DNA of 64,000 bases. Source: Pyropia yezoensis. Taxonomy: Eukaryota; Rhodophyta; Bangiophyceae; Bangiales; Bangiaceae. Location of the stretch: assembly GCA_009829735.1 (NCBI GenBank), contig CM020620.1, positions 21,116,020 to 21,180,019 of the forward strand. The letters are read 5' to 3'. The notes beneath the pieces were generated by a model. It was not told the DNA's origin, did not search any database, and worked only from the letters and a program-made list of their open reading frames with translations. Positions 10,916 through 20,748 of the stretch are shown piece after piece; positions within the stretch are counted from its first letter, which is position 1; every line of letters begins with the position of its first letter. The translations under genes and the position numbers were made by a program.

Positions 10916-11569
10916 ACCCCCATCACCGCCGCCGCCGCCACCGCCGTGCGGCGCCGCCGAGCGGCGCCCGCGGACCGGTGGGGGACACCCGGCGTCATGG
11001 AGAGCGCCCCGGCGGGCGGGTGGCCGCCGGTGCGAGACCGACGCAGACGCCCGGCCGCTCACCGCCGCTGCGGGGCGTCTGCGGCGAGGGAGGCGCGGCC
11101 GTCGCCCCTGGCCGTCCCCCCCCTGTCCGGTCCTGGCTTGGGCCGTCCGCGCCGGCGGGGCGTCTGCCGGTGATCACCGGGGGGCCGTCGACGGCGCACG
11201 GCGGCACGCACCCGGCGCGTTGGGCACCCAGTCCCGGGCCAACGGCCGTGCTGTACCCTGCGCTCGCGGCTGCCCACCCAGAGCACCTGCAGGTGATGAG
11301 GGCAGGGGCCTCTGTTTATAGCGCCAGTTGCGGCGGACCCCACTCCCACTGAAAGGGGGTGAGGGGATGGCGACGGCGCAGGGTCGGCGCACGTCGGCGC
11401 GCCTGCCCCCCGCGGGCGCCGCCAGAGGGGCCCAGAGGGGGGCTGTCTCGCTCTCCCCCCCCCTGCCACTCCCCCCAAGGCCGTCATGGAGGGGATGAGC
11501 GCGACCCGACCGTCCCCGGTCACACCTCCCCGGCAGTGACAGTGCCGCGTTGGCAGCGGGCTGCTGCGC

Positions 11570-11593
11570 GTGACCGAGCTGTGGCTCGGTCAC
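11570..11593. repeat. Perfect 10-bp inverted repeat with 4-nt loop
   Basis: GTGACCGAGC, loop TGTG, GCTCGGTCAC. A perfect hairpin not followed by a T-run. It lies about 600 bp left of the 12.2-kb element. Function unknown. Confidence 0.8.
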
Positions 11594-12222
11594 CGATACA
11601 AATACTGTATGTATTAGTCGTTCCGAGTGGATGTGTGCCGCTGCCGACATAGAGGCGAATTAAAGAGGCCCTGGAAGACTTTGGGCGACTGCGAAAGTAT
11701 TTTCACGAATAGCTCGCCAACATTGTGTGATTGAATTCAGTCTTCGAGCTCTTTTTTCTTTCGTATGTACATAGAGACAAGAGCAACAGCGTGACAATAA
11801 GGCCATGGGCCAACCGCGTGCTGGGAGCTCGCAGCGGACCAATAGCGTGCAGTTGGACTTTCCTTTTGATCAGGCGATGATTGGCTGCAGTCGCGGCGGA
11901 TCTGATACCGAACGCTGGTTGGTCAGATAGCTGTTGCTTTCTCCCACGATCTCGGCGGATCTCCCTCTATCTCGGCCCGATCCACTCAAGAGCACTGAGA
12001 GAGGTCGCAGCTGGCTCCTGCTCCCTCTTCGATGTGGGCAGAAATCCCGAGAAACTCTCAGATCGCACTGTTTCCACGCGGAGCATTCATTGGCCAGTGG
12101 TGCGCCATCTGAGGCATGTCATTGGCCTGTTGTAGCCCTGTTGTTGTTATTGTCGCCATGAGACAAAATTCGGGGTACTGCAATACAGTGCGTACGCGAT
12201 TATATCGGGCTCGTTTATATCG

Positions 12223-12257
12223 GGCTCGTTTATATCCACCCTGGATATGAACGAGCC
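12223..12257. repeat. Long hairpin near the left end of the Tc1/mariner-type element
   Basis: GGCTCGTTTATATCCA, loop CCC, TGGATATGAACGAGCC: a 16-bp stem with one mismatch. The left arm is the last unit of a direct repeat (TTTATATCGGGCTCG) that starts inside the TIR. Confidence 0.75.
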
Positions 12258-13134
12258 GAACAACGCACGAGAGAGCTCCTCAGCACTGTACAGCAAGATT
12301 CCAATAGTGTATTTCTTCGATCCCGTTCTGGAGCATTGCAAAATCTACAGCACTTATCGATTTCCTGTGCGCTGCGAACGCGCACCGCCTGCCAACATCA
12401 CTGTGCTACGGACGGGAAATCGGCGACGCCACGGGTGTCACCCGCATCGCCCGCTTCTCTCGCCTGGTACCGCTCTTTCGACGCTTCACCCTTTGAGAAC
12501 GCCCATATGGACGTCTCAGCCGTCGTTGCCTTGATGGCCAACACGTCGCTGGCGGACGAGTTGATGGGGGTGGACACGCCAGACCGCGTGCGCGTGTCGC
12601 AGCGGTGGATGGATGCTGAAAGCGACGTCGCTGCGCTTGAAGAGACAATGGATATGGTTCTGGACGGGGAGGAGGACGACCTGTGAGTGTTTTTCTACAC
12701 ATTTTTATTGTTTTTGTTTTACGCTTGCCCCCACATCATTCACTTGTCCAGATACAACCTCCGTGCGTCGTACCGCCACCGTCTGCGTCACGTCACCTGC
12801 GTGCCCCTCCGTACCCTGCCGGCCCCCTTGTACTCCCCATCTGCGGCCATGAGTTTCGGTTGGGCTCCATTCTCGCGAGGCCCCCCCGCACTTTTCGGTT
12901 GAGCACCGTTCTCGCGAGCCCCCGCCGCATCTCCATCCCGCTCCGCCGCCCCTCCCCGGCATCTCTCCTCCTTCACGACGATCCTCCCAGTCGCAGACTA
13001 CGTCCGCCTCCTCTGTACGCGCGTCCCCTTCACATTTTTCCTGGCCAAGTCAGAACAAACATTTTTGTACTTTGTAGGCTCGATGTCGCGATTCCTCTCG
13101 CCACCTGACACATTACTGCACTTGGTGATACATC

Positions 13135-13160
13135 GAGTCGGAACAGTACTGTTCCGACTC
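13135..13160. repeat. Perfect 26-bp palindrome near the right end of the Tc1/mariner-type element
   Basis: GAGTCGGAACAGT followed immediately by its exact reverse complement. A perfect palindrome of this length is not expected by chance in this window. It could be a protein-binding dyad or a foldback feature of the element. Confidence 0.85.
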
Positions 13161-13323
13161 CAAATGGTGCGGTACAGAAGTGCGCTACTTCCTCGGGAGA
13201 CCCCAGGATATGATCGCGTACGCACTGTATCTGCTTGTTGACCACCACAGTGAAGGAGGGCCCTCGGAATCTTGCGGGCCCGGTTTACAACGAAAATCGC
13301 AGCAAGAACTTGAGACGGTTTAA

Positions 13324-13363
13324 GAGTGCTCCCACCAACGTCGTACTATCTCGATACCATCTC
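13324..13363 (+). repeat. Left terminal inverted repeat of the giant element
   Basis: Begins GAGTGCTCCCACCAACGTCG; the last 14 bases CTCGATACCATCTC are again identical to the right copy. Flanked on the left by TAA. Confidence 0.8.
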
Positions 13364-14786
13364 ACCACAATATGGTTTTTAGGAAGCCACGTGGGCCCCT
13401 CTAACTGGCTGTTCTCTCGGCCAGTCGATATTCGCGAAGGAGTTGTTCAAAGACGGGGGCTACATAATTTTACGGCGAGACAGCTGTCTTGCCGGATGTC
13501 GAGAGGTCCTCAGGTGAGATGTGGACGAGAAAGCTTGATTTTGGACTCGGGTTATTGTCTGTTCGTTCATGGTGTGCATATTCGGCGCAGTGGGGCCACC
13601 CGCGAGTCGCTTCTTTTCCTCGCATTTGGCCCGAATCGCCCCTGTCGGATCTCGCAAGGTCGGCCCGACAGCCCTCAGCGACCCCGTAGAGGCCGAAAAC
13701 TGTACATGTTTTCTGTTCAGATGACCTCACGAGGAGGGGGTTGCCCCGTTCGTCTCTCCTTCTTCAAGACCACGACCACGACGACAAGGTGCTCCTCCTC
13801 GAGAAGAAATGGTAGCTCTCCGACCATTTCCGGCTGAGATCGCACCTCCCAAACACATGTTTGCAGGCACATGTTTGCAGTAAACATGTTTCTAAAAACA
13901 GCGTACATGTAGTCTGTGTTTTCGGACATGTTCATACACAACACTGTATCTCAACTTTTATGCGGATGCATGGAAAACGACACCGCCACAGGAAAAAACC
14001 CAACAGGGATCTTGCACATCCGCTGCACGATTCATGGGGGATTTTCCGTGACAATTGAAGCCGGCTGCACGTTTGTGTCGAGACACTTCGTCCCGACGCG
14101 CCAACGCCCTCACCTCGCACTGGCTAGCACACGCCCGTGGGCGCCACCGCACGTGAACGTCGCTGCCCGCTCCCCCCCCCATGCCGCCCGTTCACCTCCC
14201 CCGGCCCCCTGCCAATCGGCTGTCTGCGACCACGAGGACCGCTACGCCTGCCAACGCCTTCCTCCCCTACCGCCTCCGGATTGTGCACGTCCACGACGCC
14301 CGCCGGCCACACTCACACGCTTCCCCCCCCCCACCCCCTGCCTCTGGACTGTGTACGACTACGAAGCCCACCGGCCCACACACACACACACCTGCCCCCG
14401 CCGCCGCCGGACACTACACGACTACGACGCCGGCCGACGTCGCCGTACACCCCCCCCCCGCCCCGCCTGCGGACTGTGTACGACCACGACCCCCGTCGGC
14501 GTCCGCCCTCCCCCCGAAGTACGGACTGTGTACGACATCCACGCCTGCTGACGTTCTCCGCCCTGCCGTCGGGACATCCTCTGTGCCGGATGATGTACTC
14601 CACCTCTCCCTGCCCACGTGACAACCTATCCCCTGTGCACCTTCACGAGGGATTGTTTCAGATCGCGTCTTCACCCACTTTCTCCTGGTCGATCGCCATT
14701 GTGGCGTGCACCTCTGGTCCCGCCTCTGTCGGCCGCCCATCATTCATCGACAGGCAGTGGTCACAATCGCTTTTTGACTCTGGCGT
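13364..14786. other. Left subterminal region of the giant element, no gene recognised
   Basis: Lower GC than the surroundings up to about 14050, with a shared CCACGTGG box at about 13388-13395 and repeated ACATGTTT motifs at 13855-13935. From 14090 it is C-rich with a repeated block containing CTGTGTACGACNACGA at about 14345-14540. It may hold the promoter and 5' exons of the gene that follows. Confidence 0.4.
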
Positions 14787-16592
14787 TTGTTCTCCTGCTT
14801 GGTCGTGTCGCGGTGGTGGTCACGTTTCGGGCGCACAACCATACTTGAGGCAGGCGCTGCCGCACCCCCTGCGGCACCTGCAGGCGACGGAAATGGCGGC
14901 CTTGACGACAGTGGAGGTCAAGACCTTGCAGCAGGTCAGTGGCAGCTCTTCAACGAACGTGACTCAAGTGGGACCTTTGTGAGTGACAGTCGACGTCGCA
15001 GAAAGCCACAAGCAATCACCATTCCCATCATTGTACAAGATGAACAGGCTGAAGGCGTTGACGCGCAATCGCCGGGCTCTTCCTCCTCTGCACCTGTCAA
15101 TACGCGCACGTGGCTGATCCGGGGCCCCGTACACGGCTACTCGGATGATGCTTGGCGGCTTTCCACAATTACAACCGTGACGGCCGCGTCGTCGATGCCC
15201 TCGCACGAGGTTTACGTGCGAGCCATGTCGTGGTTGGTTCCTGGTACCTTCGTCGACGTCGAAGACGCGCACGCATCCATACGAGCTGTTTTTTCTGCGC
15301 GCTCGCCCTCAGACAAGCACTGGGATGAGACGACACCGACGAGCTCTTTTGCCTCTGTGAGGCAGCACGACTCTCTCTCCGACGCAGACATTGAGGAAGT
15401 GCTTCGTCTGGCGTCCGTCCGTGTGACAACGTCTCGGCAGCGCATCTCCGAGGGCTTCGTGGCACTTGCACACCGCCGTCATTCCATCGATGACCCAGTG
15501 AACCGGAAGGGCGTTGCCGCACTCCTCCGCCAACGCTCAATTCGTGCTGTCCGAGACTTCCGCAACCGAGGTGCTGCCTTGATGAGAGCAAGGTGGAACC
15601 AACTGCTGCGCGGGATGGGCGCGGGAACGGTAGCTGTAATTCGCCGCGTTCTGGAGTTGGATCCCCCACATCCGTCGAGGGGCACCGGAAAGCGGTCCAC
15701 GCGCATCCGCGTGTCAATGGGGAAGACGCAAATGCGCTTGCTGCCGTCTCGGGAGGAACTTCGCGAGGTCCGCCGTACCGAGTTTGACATGGCCAGCCGT
15801 GTGAAGCACTTTTTCTTCACTCGACAGGGCGCCGAGCTGACTCGATGGGACTACGTGCGCGGGTCAGGGTCGGCCGGTATTCGTCGGTACAAATCTATGC
15901 ACGAGGGGCAAATGAGGCAGAAGAGGCTGCGCGCGTACACCAACAAGTACTGGATGGCCCCAGCCCAGGCGGGGGACGACGATGACGACGACGATTCCTC
16001 CGTCGACGACAACGGCGTCTATTTTGACAACGACAACGCAGAGACTGAGGGTTGTTACGCACCGAGGGAGCGAGACAAGAAGCTCCTGGCCGAGCTTGTT
16101 GCTAACTCACATTCCTACCTCGAGGATGACGACGGCACTGGGGAGCTGCGCATCCTGGCCGTTGGATTTGATAGTGTGGCCGCCCTGCAGCGGGCAGTGG
16201 ACTTGGCGACATTACCTGACCTCTCAGCTGGTGTAGCTCAGTTTGCCCCGCTTGTAGTTTTAACTTTCGCCGCTGACGGAGGCACAATCGCGGGCCAATG
16301 CGTTACTGCGTTCACCGCGGGGCTAGCCTGGCCTCACCTGAAGTATGGAAGGAACGACCTTACCCCGTTGGCGTTCTCACTGACGGGAGAGTCAGACGTT
16401 GACCACCTGCTTGCCCTGGCTGTTCGCGACATGCTGGCGTCCATTCTCACAGCGGACATATCTGTACCCGGTGAACCGACACTCGCTGACAGCGCCGCGG
16501 ACATGGACAATGCGGACGATGGGCGCGACGTAGAACAGGACAATGTGGCCCTCAGGGTCACTCTCAAGCTATCCGACGAGGTGCAAGTGTGA
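14787..16592 (+). CDS. Large protein of unknown family, first part (possible exon 1 of a two-exon gene)
   Basis: A clean 600-codon frame with ordinary, non-repetitive composition. The start is uncertain: the frame is open upstream and true coding may begin near 14850. A basic segment (SRRRRKPQ) and a mixed alpha/beta-looking region with many Arg/Asp are followed by an acidic stretch (GDDDDDDDSS, about 16:0 kb). The last 150 residues look like a compact domain (LRILAVGFDSVAALQRAVDLA). I do not recognise the family. The next frame downstream is the same reading frame after a single TGA (16590-16592); an intron of 51 nt (16587-16637, GTGTGA...AAG) or 57 nt (16581-16637) would remove the TGA and keep the frame. 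The two parts are then one protein of roughly 1,250 residues. Confidence 0.6.
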   Translation: MFSCLVVSRWWSRFGRTTILEAGAAAPPAAPAGDGNGGLDDSGGQDLAAGQWQLFNERDSSGTFVSDSRRRRKPQAITIPIIVQDEQAEGVDAQSPGSSSSAPVNTRTWLIRGPVHGYSDDAWRLSTITTVTAASSMPSHEVYVRAMSWLVPGTFVDVEDAHASIRAVFSARSPSDKHWDETTPTSSFASVRQHDSLSDADIEEVLRLASVRVTTSRQRISEGFVALAHRRHSIDDPVNRKGVAALLRQRSIRAVRDFRNRGAALMRARWNQLLRGMGAGTVAVIRRVLELDPPHPSRGTGKRSTRIRVSMGKTQMRLLPSREELREVRRTEFDMASRVKHFFFTRQGAELTRWDYVRGSGSAGIRRYKSMHEGQMRQKRLRAYTNKYWMAPAQAGDDDDDDDSSVDDNGVYFDNDNAETEGCYAPRERDKKLLAELVANSHSYLEDDDGTGELRILAVGFDSVAALQRAVDLATLPDLSAGVAQFAPLVVLTFAADGGTIAGQCVTAFTAGLAWPHLKYGRNDLTPLAFSLTGESDVDHLLALAVRDMLASILTADISVPGEPTLADSAADMDNADDGRDVEQDNVALRVTLKLSDEVQV

Positions 16593-16637
16593 GGTAAGCC
16601 AGACCGACCCCCTCTCCCCACCCAAACGCATTGTAAG

Positions 16638-18725
16638 CATGTGCTCGAACCATTGTACGAGCCGAGGGGCGTGCGGCTGCTACACGTTATGCGTTCTCTC
16701 CGATCTGCACCAGTACTGACCACCAGTTCATATTCCTGTGGTGCGTCCATTCTGGAACGGCTCGTCTTCTGTCCCACCCTCTGGACAGCCGATTTAAAAA
16801 TGACCCACTGGATCCATGGCTTGACCGGCAGCGGAGACAAGTGGCGCTGTGTCCACCGGGCCGGGTGCCTCAACTTAGAGTATCTACGCGCGAGCTGCCA
16901 TATGGACCAGATGGCTGACCGGTCTGCCGAGGTCGTGTCTGAGCAGTGGCATCTGGCCATCTGGACCATGGCCGGCTGGACGGTGCAGCACAAGAAATGC
17001 CCGGTCAAGTTCAATGAGGGCGAAGCGTACGTCGAATGCCCGTTGTGCAAGTCCTTGCTTGCGGCTTCGGGAGCCGACGCGCTCTTCTGCGGCGCTGTGC
17101 GGTGTCCCCAGGTCTCTTGCGAAGGAGAAGACCCTGTGTACCTGCTTCAGGACATTGCACGCAGTCCTTTCGACGACGCAATGAACGCTGCACGCACAAT
17201 AAGCGGGGGCGTACGCGGCTACCCCCTACTCCGCAACATGAAGTCACGCCTCCAGCTCCCAGTTCTGCACTGCACCGGCAACATCGCGGAGGTGATCACG
17301 TACTGCGTACTCGAGTGCTTGCCGGAGGTTGTTGAGAACGACGCGCGGGCTTCCCTTCTGGCCATTACGGGGAAGGGCAAGATGGACGCGTTGTACCTGC
17401 GCGAGTACCGCGAGCTCGTTGCACACACAGCTGCCCGTCCTGCGATCTTCTCGAGGGACCTGGACTGCGTCTTCGTTATCCTCTTTCAGCTGACGCAGCT
17501 GCTAAATGCGGCATGGCGCGGTTCCCTGACGGACGAGGAGGTCAACAACCGAGGCGGTGCTGGGTCTATTGCCCGGCTGACGGCCTCCATTATGGGGCCC
17601 CTTTTTCAAGAGGTCAAGCCCCTGGACCCCCGAGCGAAGGACGCAAAGGTGCTGACGCTATACATGCACGCCCCTATCGCACACCTACAACAACTAGTCG
17701 GGAACCAGCGCTCACCCGTGGCGTACATTTCCGACGAGGCCATTGAAGGCCATCTTCGTGGTGTGGGCCAGTACACGCACAATCACAGTAACAATGCGCC
17801 TCAGGCAGCTGTGCTGTCTGACCTTGCCGGGCTGTGCGACGCGACAATAAAGTTCTCCACACCTCGTTCCCATCCCTCCTCTCTTGTTTACACCAAGCAC
17901 ATCCGGCTATGCAAGTGCTGGAAGACGCTAGGTCGGCATGGGGCTGCCGAGTTCGAAGCGCTTCAGACCATTGCGATCGGCGACCCCAACCTCCTCGTCG
18001 AAAGCCGCAACGGTGGAGCAGAACTGTTCTTCACGCTTCCCCTGCACGACGTGGTAGACGCCAACAAGGCCAGACGGTTTGAGCCGTCGGGGATCCCCCG
18101 CACGGGAAAGAAGGAGTACCTTCGACGCGGTCTGCGCAAGCGCCAAGAGGTCGTCACCGCGTGTTTTTGTGGAGCTTTGACTGGCACTGACTTCAGCTCC
18201 GTCATCCCCGTTGCACGCGCGCGACGGGCCGCCAAAGAAGCCAAGGCAGCCCAAGCAGCTGCGGCAGGGGCAGTTGCATCCTCTGGTGACGAGTCGCAAG
18301 TTGAATCAGGTACCGAAGCCCCCGCCGACGGTGGGGCTGGCGCGCAGCGACGGGCCGTCAACGCTAAGAAGGCCCGAGAGCGCTCGGTGATTCCGTCTGT
18401 GCGCCGGGCCCTGCCTCCTCTGTGGCTTTTGCACAAGGTGTTGACAACTCCTGCAGCGTACGCTACCGTACGGGAGGTAGCAGCTGGCGGCATTGACGAG
18501 CCCGCCCCTGACGTTGTCGAAGCTGTCATTCGGCGGCACGTTGCATACCTGCATTGCTTTTTGCTTCGCACGAAGACGCCACAGTATGCGCTCTGGGCGG
18601 CCCAAGCAAAGGTTCACCCTGCCCATGTAAGGGAAGCGACGGAAACGGTCCTAGAACGACTTGCTTCACTGGCTTCAAACAACGTACTGTTCAGGGAAAC
18701 GGATGTGGTAATGGATGTGCAATAA
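16638..18725 (+). CDS. Large protein of unknown family, second part; transposase-like layout
   Basis: About 695 codons without a convincing ATG at the start (the region begins after a plausible 3' splice site and the frame joins the ORF ending at 16592). Near the N-terminus is a Cys/His-rich region including CRCVHRAGC-like spacing (WRCVHRAGC) and CPLCKS. Then follows a helical region with LPVLHCTGNIAEVI, LYMHAPIAHLQQLV and YISDEAIEGHLRGVGQYTHNHSNN. The order (xPxLH..., then YxHxxxxHL, then a Glu-rich SDExxE with Asn-rich motif) resembles the C-terminal half of widespread uncharacterised eukaryotic transposon proteins, but the match is only by eye. An Ala-rich linker and a helical C-terminus follow. 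It is probably a product of the mobile element rather than a host enzyme. No catalytic triad could be assigned. Confidence 0.6.
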   Translation, partial: HVLEPLYEPRGVRLLHVMRSLRSAPVLTTSSYSCGASILERLVFCPTLWTADLKMTHWIHGLTGSGDKWRCVHRAGCLNLEYLRASCHMDQMADRSAEVVSEQWHLAIWTMAGWTVQHKKCPVKFNEGEAYVECPLCKSLLAASGADALFCGAVRCPQVSCEGEDPVYLLQDIARSPFDDAMNAARTISGGVRGYPLLRNMKSRLQLPVLHCTGNIAEVITYCVLECLPEVVENDARASLLAITGKGKMDALYLREYRELVAHTAARPAIFSRDLDCVFVILFQLTQLLNAAWRGSLTDEEVNNRGGAGSIARLTASIMGPLFQEVKPLDPRAKDAKVLTLYMHAPIAHLQQLVGNQRSPVAYISDEAIEGHLRGVGQYTHNHSNNAPQAAVLSDLAGLCDATIKFSTPRSHPSSLVYTKHIRLCKCWKTLGRHGAAEFEALQTIAIGDPNLLVESRNGGAELFFTLPLHDVVDANKARRFEPSGIPRTGKKEYLRRGLRKRQEVVTACFCGALTGTDFSSVIPVARARRAAKEAKAAQAAAAGAVASSGDESQVESGTEAPADGGAGAQRRAVNAKKARERSVIPSVRRALPPLWLLHKVLTTPAAYATVREVAAGGIDEPAPDVVEAVIRRHVAYLHCFLLRTKTPQYALWAAQAKVHPAHVREATETVLERLASLASNNVLFRETDVVMDVQ

Positions 18726-20748
18726 GTCCACGCGCTTGCTGGAGTCATCTTTGCTACCACATTCTATTCCTCCTCATCATTGGTGATGGTGCCTAATTTC
18801 CTGCCGGACGAGCCGCCTGCTGGCGGCGCCGCTGCCACCGGGCTTCCGCGCCTCGCCAGCGAAGCTGCGCGCAGCTCTTCGCCGTGCAGCCTGCTTGGCC
18901 ACCGCTGCAGCCTCTGCCGCTGCTGCCGTGGTTGCGAGACATGGGACGAATGGGGCCGACGGCAGGCCAGCCGCCGGCCGGGCCACCAAAGACCCGGCAT
19001 GGCTGCTGTGCGCGCTGCTGGCCACTAGCGCGGCGCAACGGGCGAGGCAGGCGCCCGCCGCCGCTAAAACAGCGGCCGCTGCCGCTACCACAATGACCAA
19101 TGACGGCATTGGGGGCGGGACTACCGTCCCGATCCATGTGTCGGGCATGGCATGGCTGGCACCGCGGCAGCCGCGAAAGCGTCTCAATCTGATGTGGGTG
19201 ACCATCGCTGTGGCGGTGACGCGCGACGCGGCCGTGGCCGAAGCTAACGCGGTCACAGCCGGCCACCCGCGCTGTTTGCGGCGGTGGCGTTGGCTGTGGC
19301 TGCGGCCGTGGCGGTGGCGGCGGCAGCCACGGTGACAGCTACTGCTCCGGGCAGCACAGAAGGTGGCTGCTGCGGCGGTTGCTGTGGCGGCAGGCGCCTC
19401 TGCTGTGGCTCTGGTGGCGGCGGCGGCAGCAGCCGAAGCTGCGGCGGTGGTTCCGGCGGCGTTGGCTGTGGTTTCGGCTGCGACGCTGGCTGTGGCGTTG
19501 TCCTGTGGCGGCGGCGGCAGCAGCCGCCGCTGCCAGTCAGTGAGGCGGCCGTCGCTAGGGTGTCGGCTGCGACGCTGGCTGTGGCGTTGTCCTGTGGCGG
19601 TGGCGGTTGCGGTAGCAGCCACTGTTCTCTGCAACGAAGAAGGCAGCCGCTGCGGCGGTGGCTCCGGCGGCGTTGGCTGTGGCGGTGGCAGTGGCGGCGA
19701 CTGAGGCGGTGGGTGCTGCTGGCAATGCAGACGGCGGTCGTTGCTGCGATGGCGGTGGCAGCAGCGGCAGCCGCAAAAGCTGCCGGCGAGGAGAAGGCGG
19801 CCACCGCGACGGTGGCGGTGGCTATTTTTGGCCATGCAGACGGCCGCGGTTCTTGCGATTGCGGTGGCAGCAGCGGCAGCCGCAAAAGCTGCCGGCGAGA
19901 AGAAGGCAGCCACCGCGACGGCGATGACGGTGGTGTCCGCAACCGCAACAGCGGCTGTGGCGGCGACTGTTGCGGTGGCTGTCTCTGGCCATGCAGACGA
20001 AAGCCGTTGCTGTGCTGGAGGTGGCAGCTGCGAAAACTGTACCAGAGGCCGAGGAGAAAAAGGCGGCCGTCGCGACGGCGATGGCGCCGGAGCCCGCAAC
20101 CGCAACCGAGGCGGAGGAAAAGAAGGCGGCAGCCGATTGAGCGTTGGCGGCGGTTACCCCAGCCGCAGCAGCGGCTGGGGAGGAGGCGGCCGCCGCGACG
20201 GCGGCGGCGGCGGTGGGGGTGGCGGTGGCGGTGGGGGTGGCGGTGGCGGTGGCGGCAGCCGCAACAGACGCGGGCCACAAATGCGGCGGTGGCGGTCGTG
20301 GTGGCGGTGGCGGTGGCAGCAGCATCAGGTATCGGCCATCGAAGCGATTTGGGCGGTGGCGTTGGTGGTTGTCGTGGTCCTCTCCGGCAGCCTCCATGTA
20401 TCCCGCATTGTGGCCGTCGTAGGCGGGAGTGGCCACGGTCGTCCAGCCGTGGGCGCTTGGTCGATATGCGACCTTTATCCCGATTGGTGGTTCGAATTTG
20501 ATTTCAGTCACGGCCTTGCACCTCTCCGAACGCGCTTTCTTCTGATGTGTTTGTCCGCTGTGGCTGCGCCCCACGCTCTTCCGACGTCCCCTGCCCCGAC
20601 CACCCCGCTTTGTCGTTGCCTTCCCGTCACGTCCCCCCTTCCCCCTCCCCCCCCCTCCTACCCGCCTCCACACCTTGTCCCTCCCCCCACCGGTATCGTC
20701 CCGCGCCCCCGTCCTTCTCTCGACGAGTGTGCTTTCCCTCTCGGAGCC
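18726..20748. other. GCC/GGC-rich spacer with minisatellite
   Basis: No gene supported. The long frames on both strands here are translations of a repeat array (19280-20300). From 20500 to 20748 the DNA is C/T-rich and may hold the promoter or 5' UTR of the next gene. Confidence 0.45.
19280..20300. repeat. Degenerate GGC minisatellite with segmental duplications
   Basis: Built of GTGGCGGCGG-type units. A stretch starting GGCTGCGACGCTGGCTGTGG occurs at about 19480 and again at about 19562. A longer unit with GGCAGCCGCAAAAGCTGCC occurs at about 19762 and 19877, giving a period near 115 bp, with a decayed third unit near 20020. Confidence 0.7.

Larger units (their letters stand above)
8468..12185. 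other. Gene-poor, extremely GC-rich region
   Basis: G-rich (8580-9150) then C-rich and GCC-rich (9500-11560) sequence. All long frames on either strand are Pro/Arg/Gly/Ala translations of the repeats. One minus-strand stretch at about 10160-10290 translates to less biased sequence (ARFILNDPTGEDRALLYCTG), so a highly degenerate or GC-swollen exon cannot be excluded. At 9250 a stretch beginning CAGGGTGTCCCCGG looks like a Tc1/mariner-type end but has no partner here. From 11600 to 12185 the sequence is lower in GC without a recognisable gene. Confidence 0.4.
12186..13227. mobile_element. Tc1/mariner-type element (1,042 bp) with 24-bp TIRs and TA target duplication
   Basis: The left end begins CAGTGCGTACGCGAT and continues with an ATATC box; the right end is its reverse complement with one mismatch in the first 22 bp. 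Both ends are flanked by TA (12184-12185 and 13228-13229), as expected for Tc1/mariner insertion. It is too short for a full transposase. It contains a short frame from the ATG at 12507 to the stop at 12686 (acidic, ending GEEDDL) that runs into a GTGAGT, perhaps the remnant or last coding exon of a transposase. Palindromes lie near each end. Likely a non-autonomous deletion derivative or large MITE. Confidence 0.8.

Noticed and set aside
9667..11352. Several 250-440-codon frames on both strands in the GCC-rich block
   Set aside because: They are translations of poly-C, GCC and ACC repeats; opposite frames are equally long and none has a recognisable domain.
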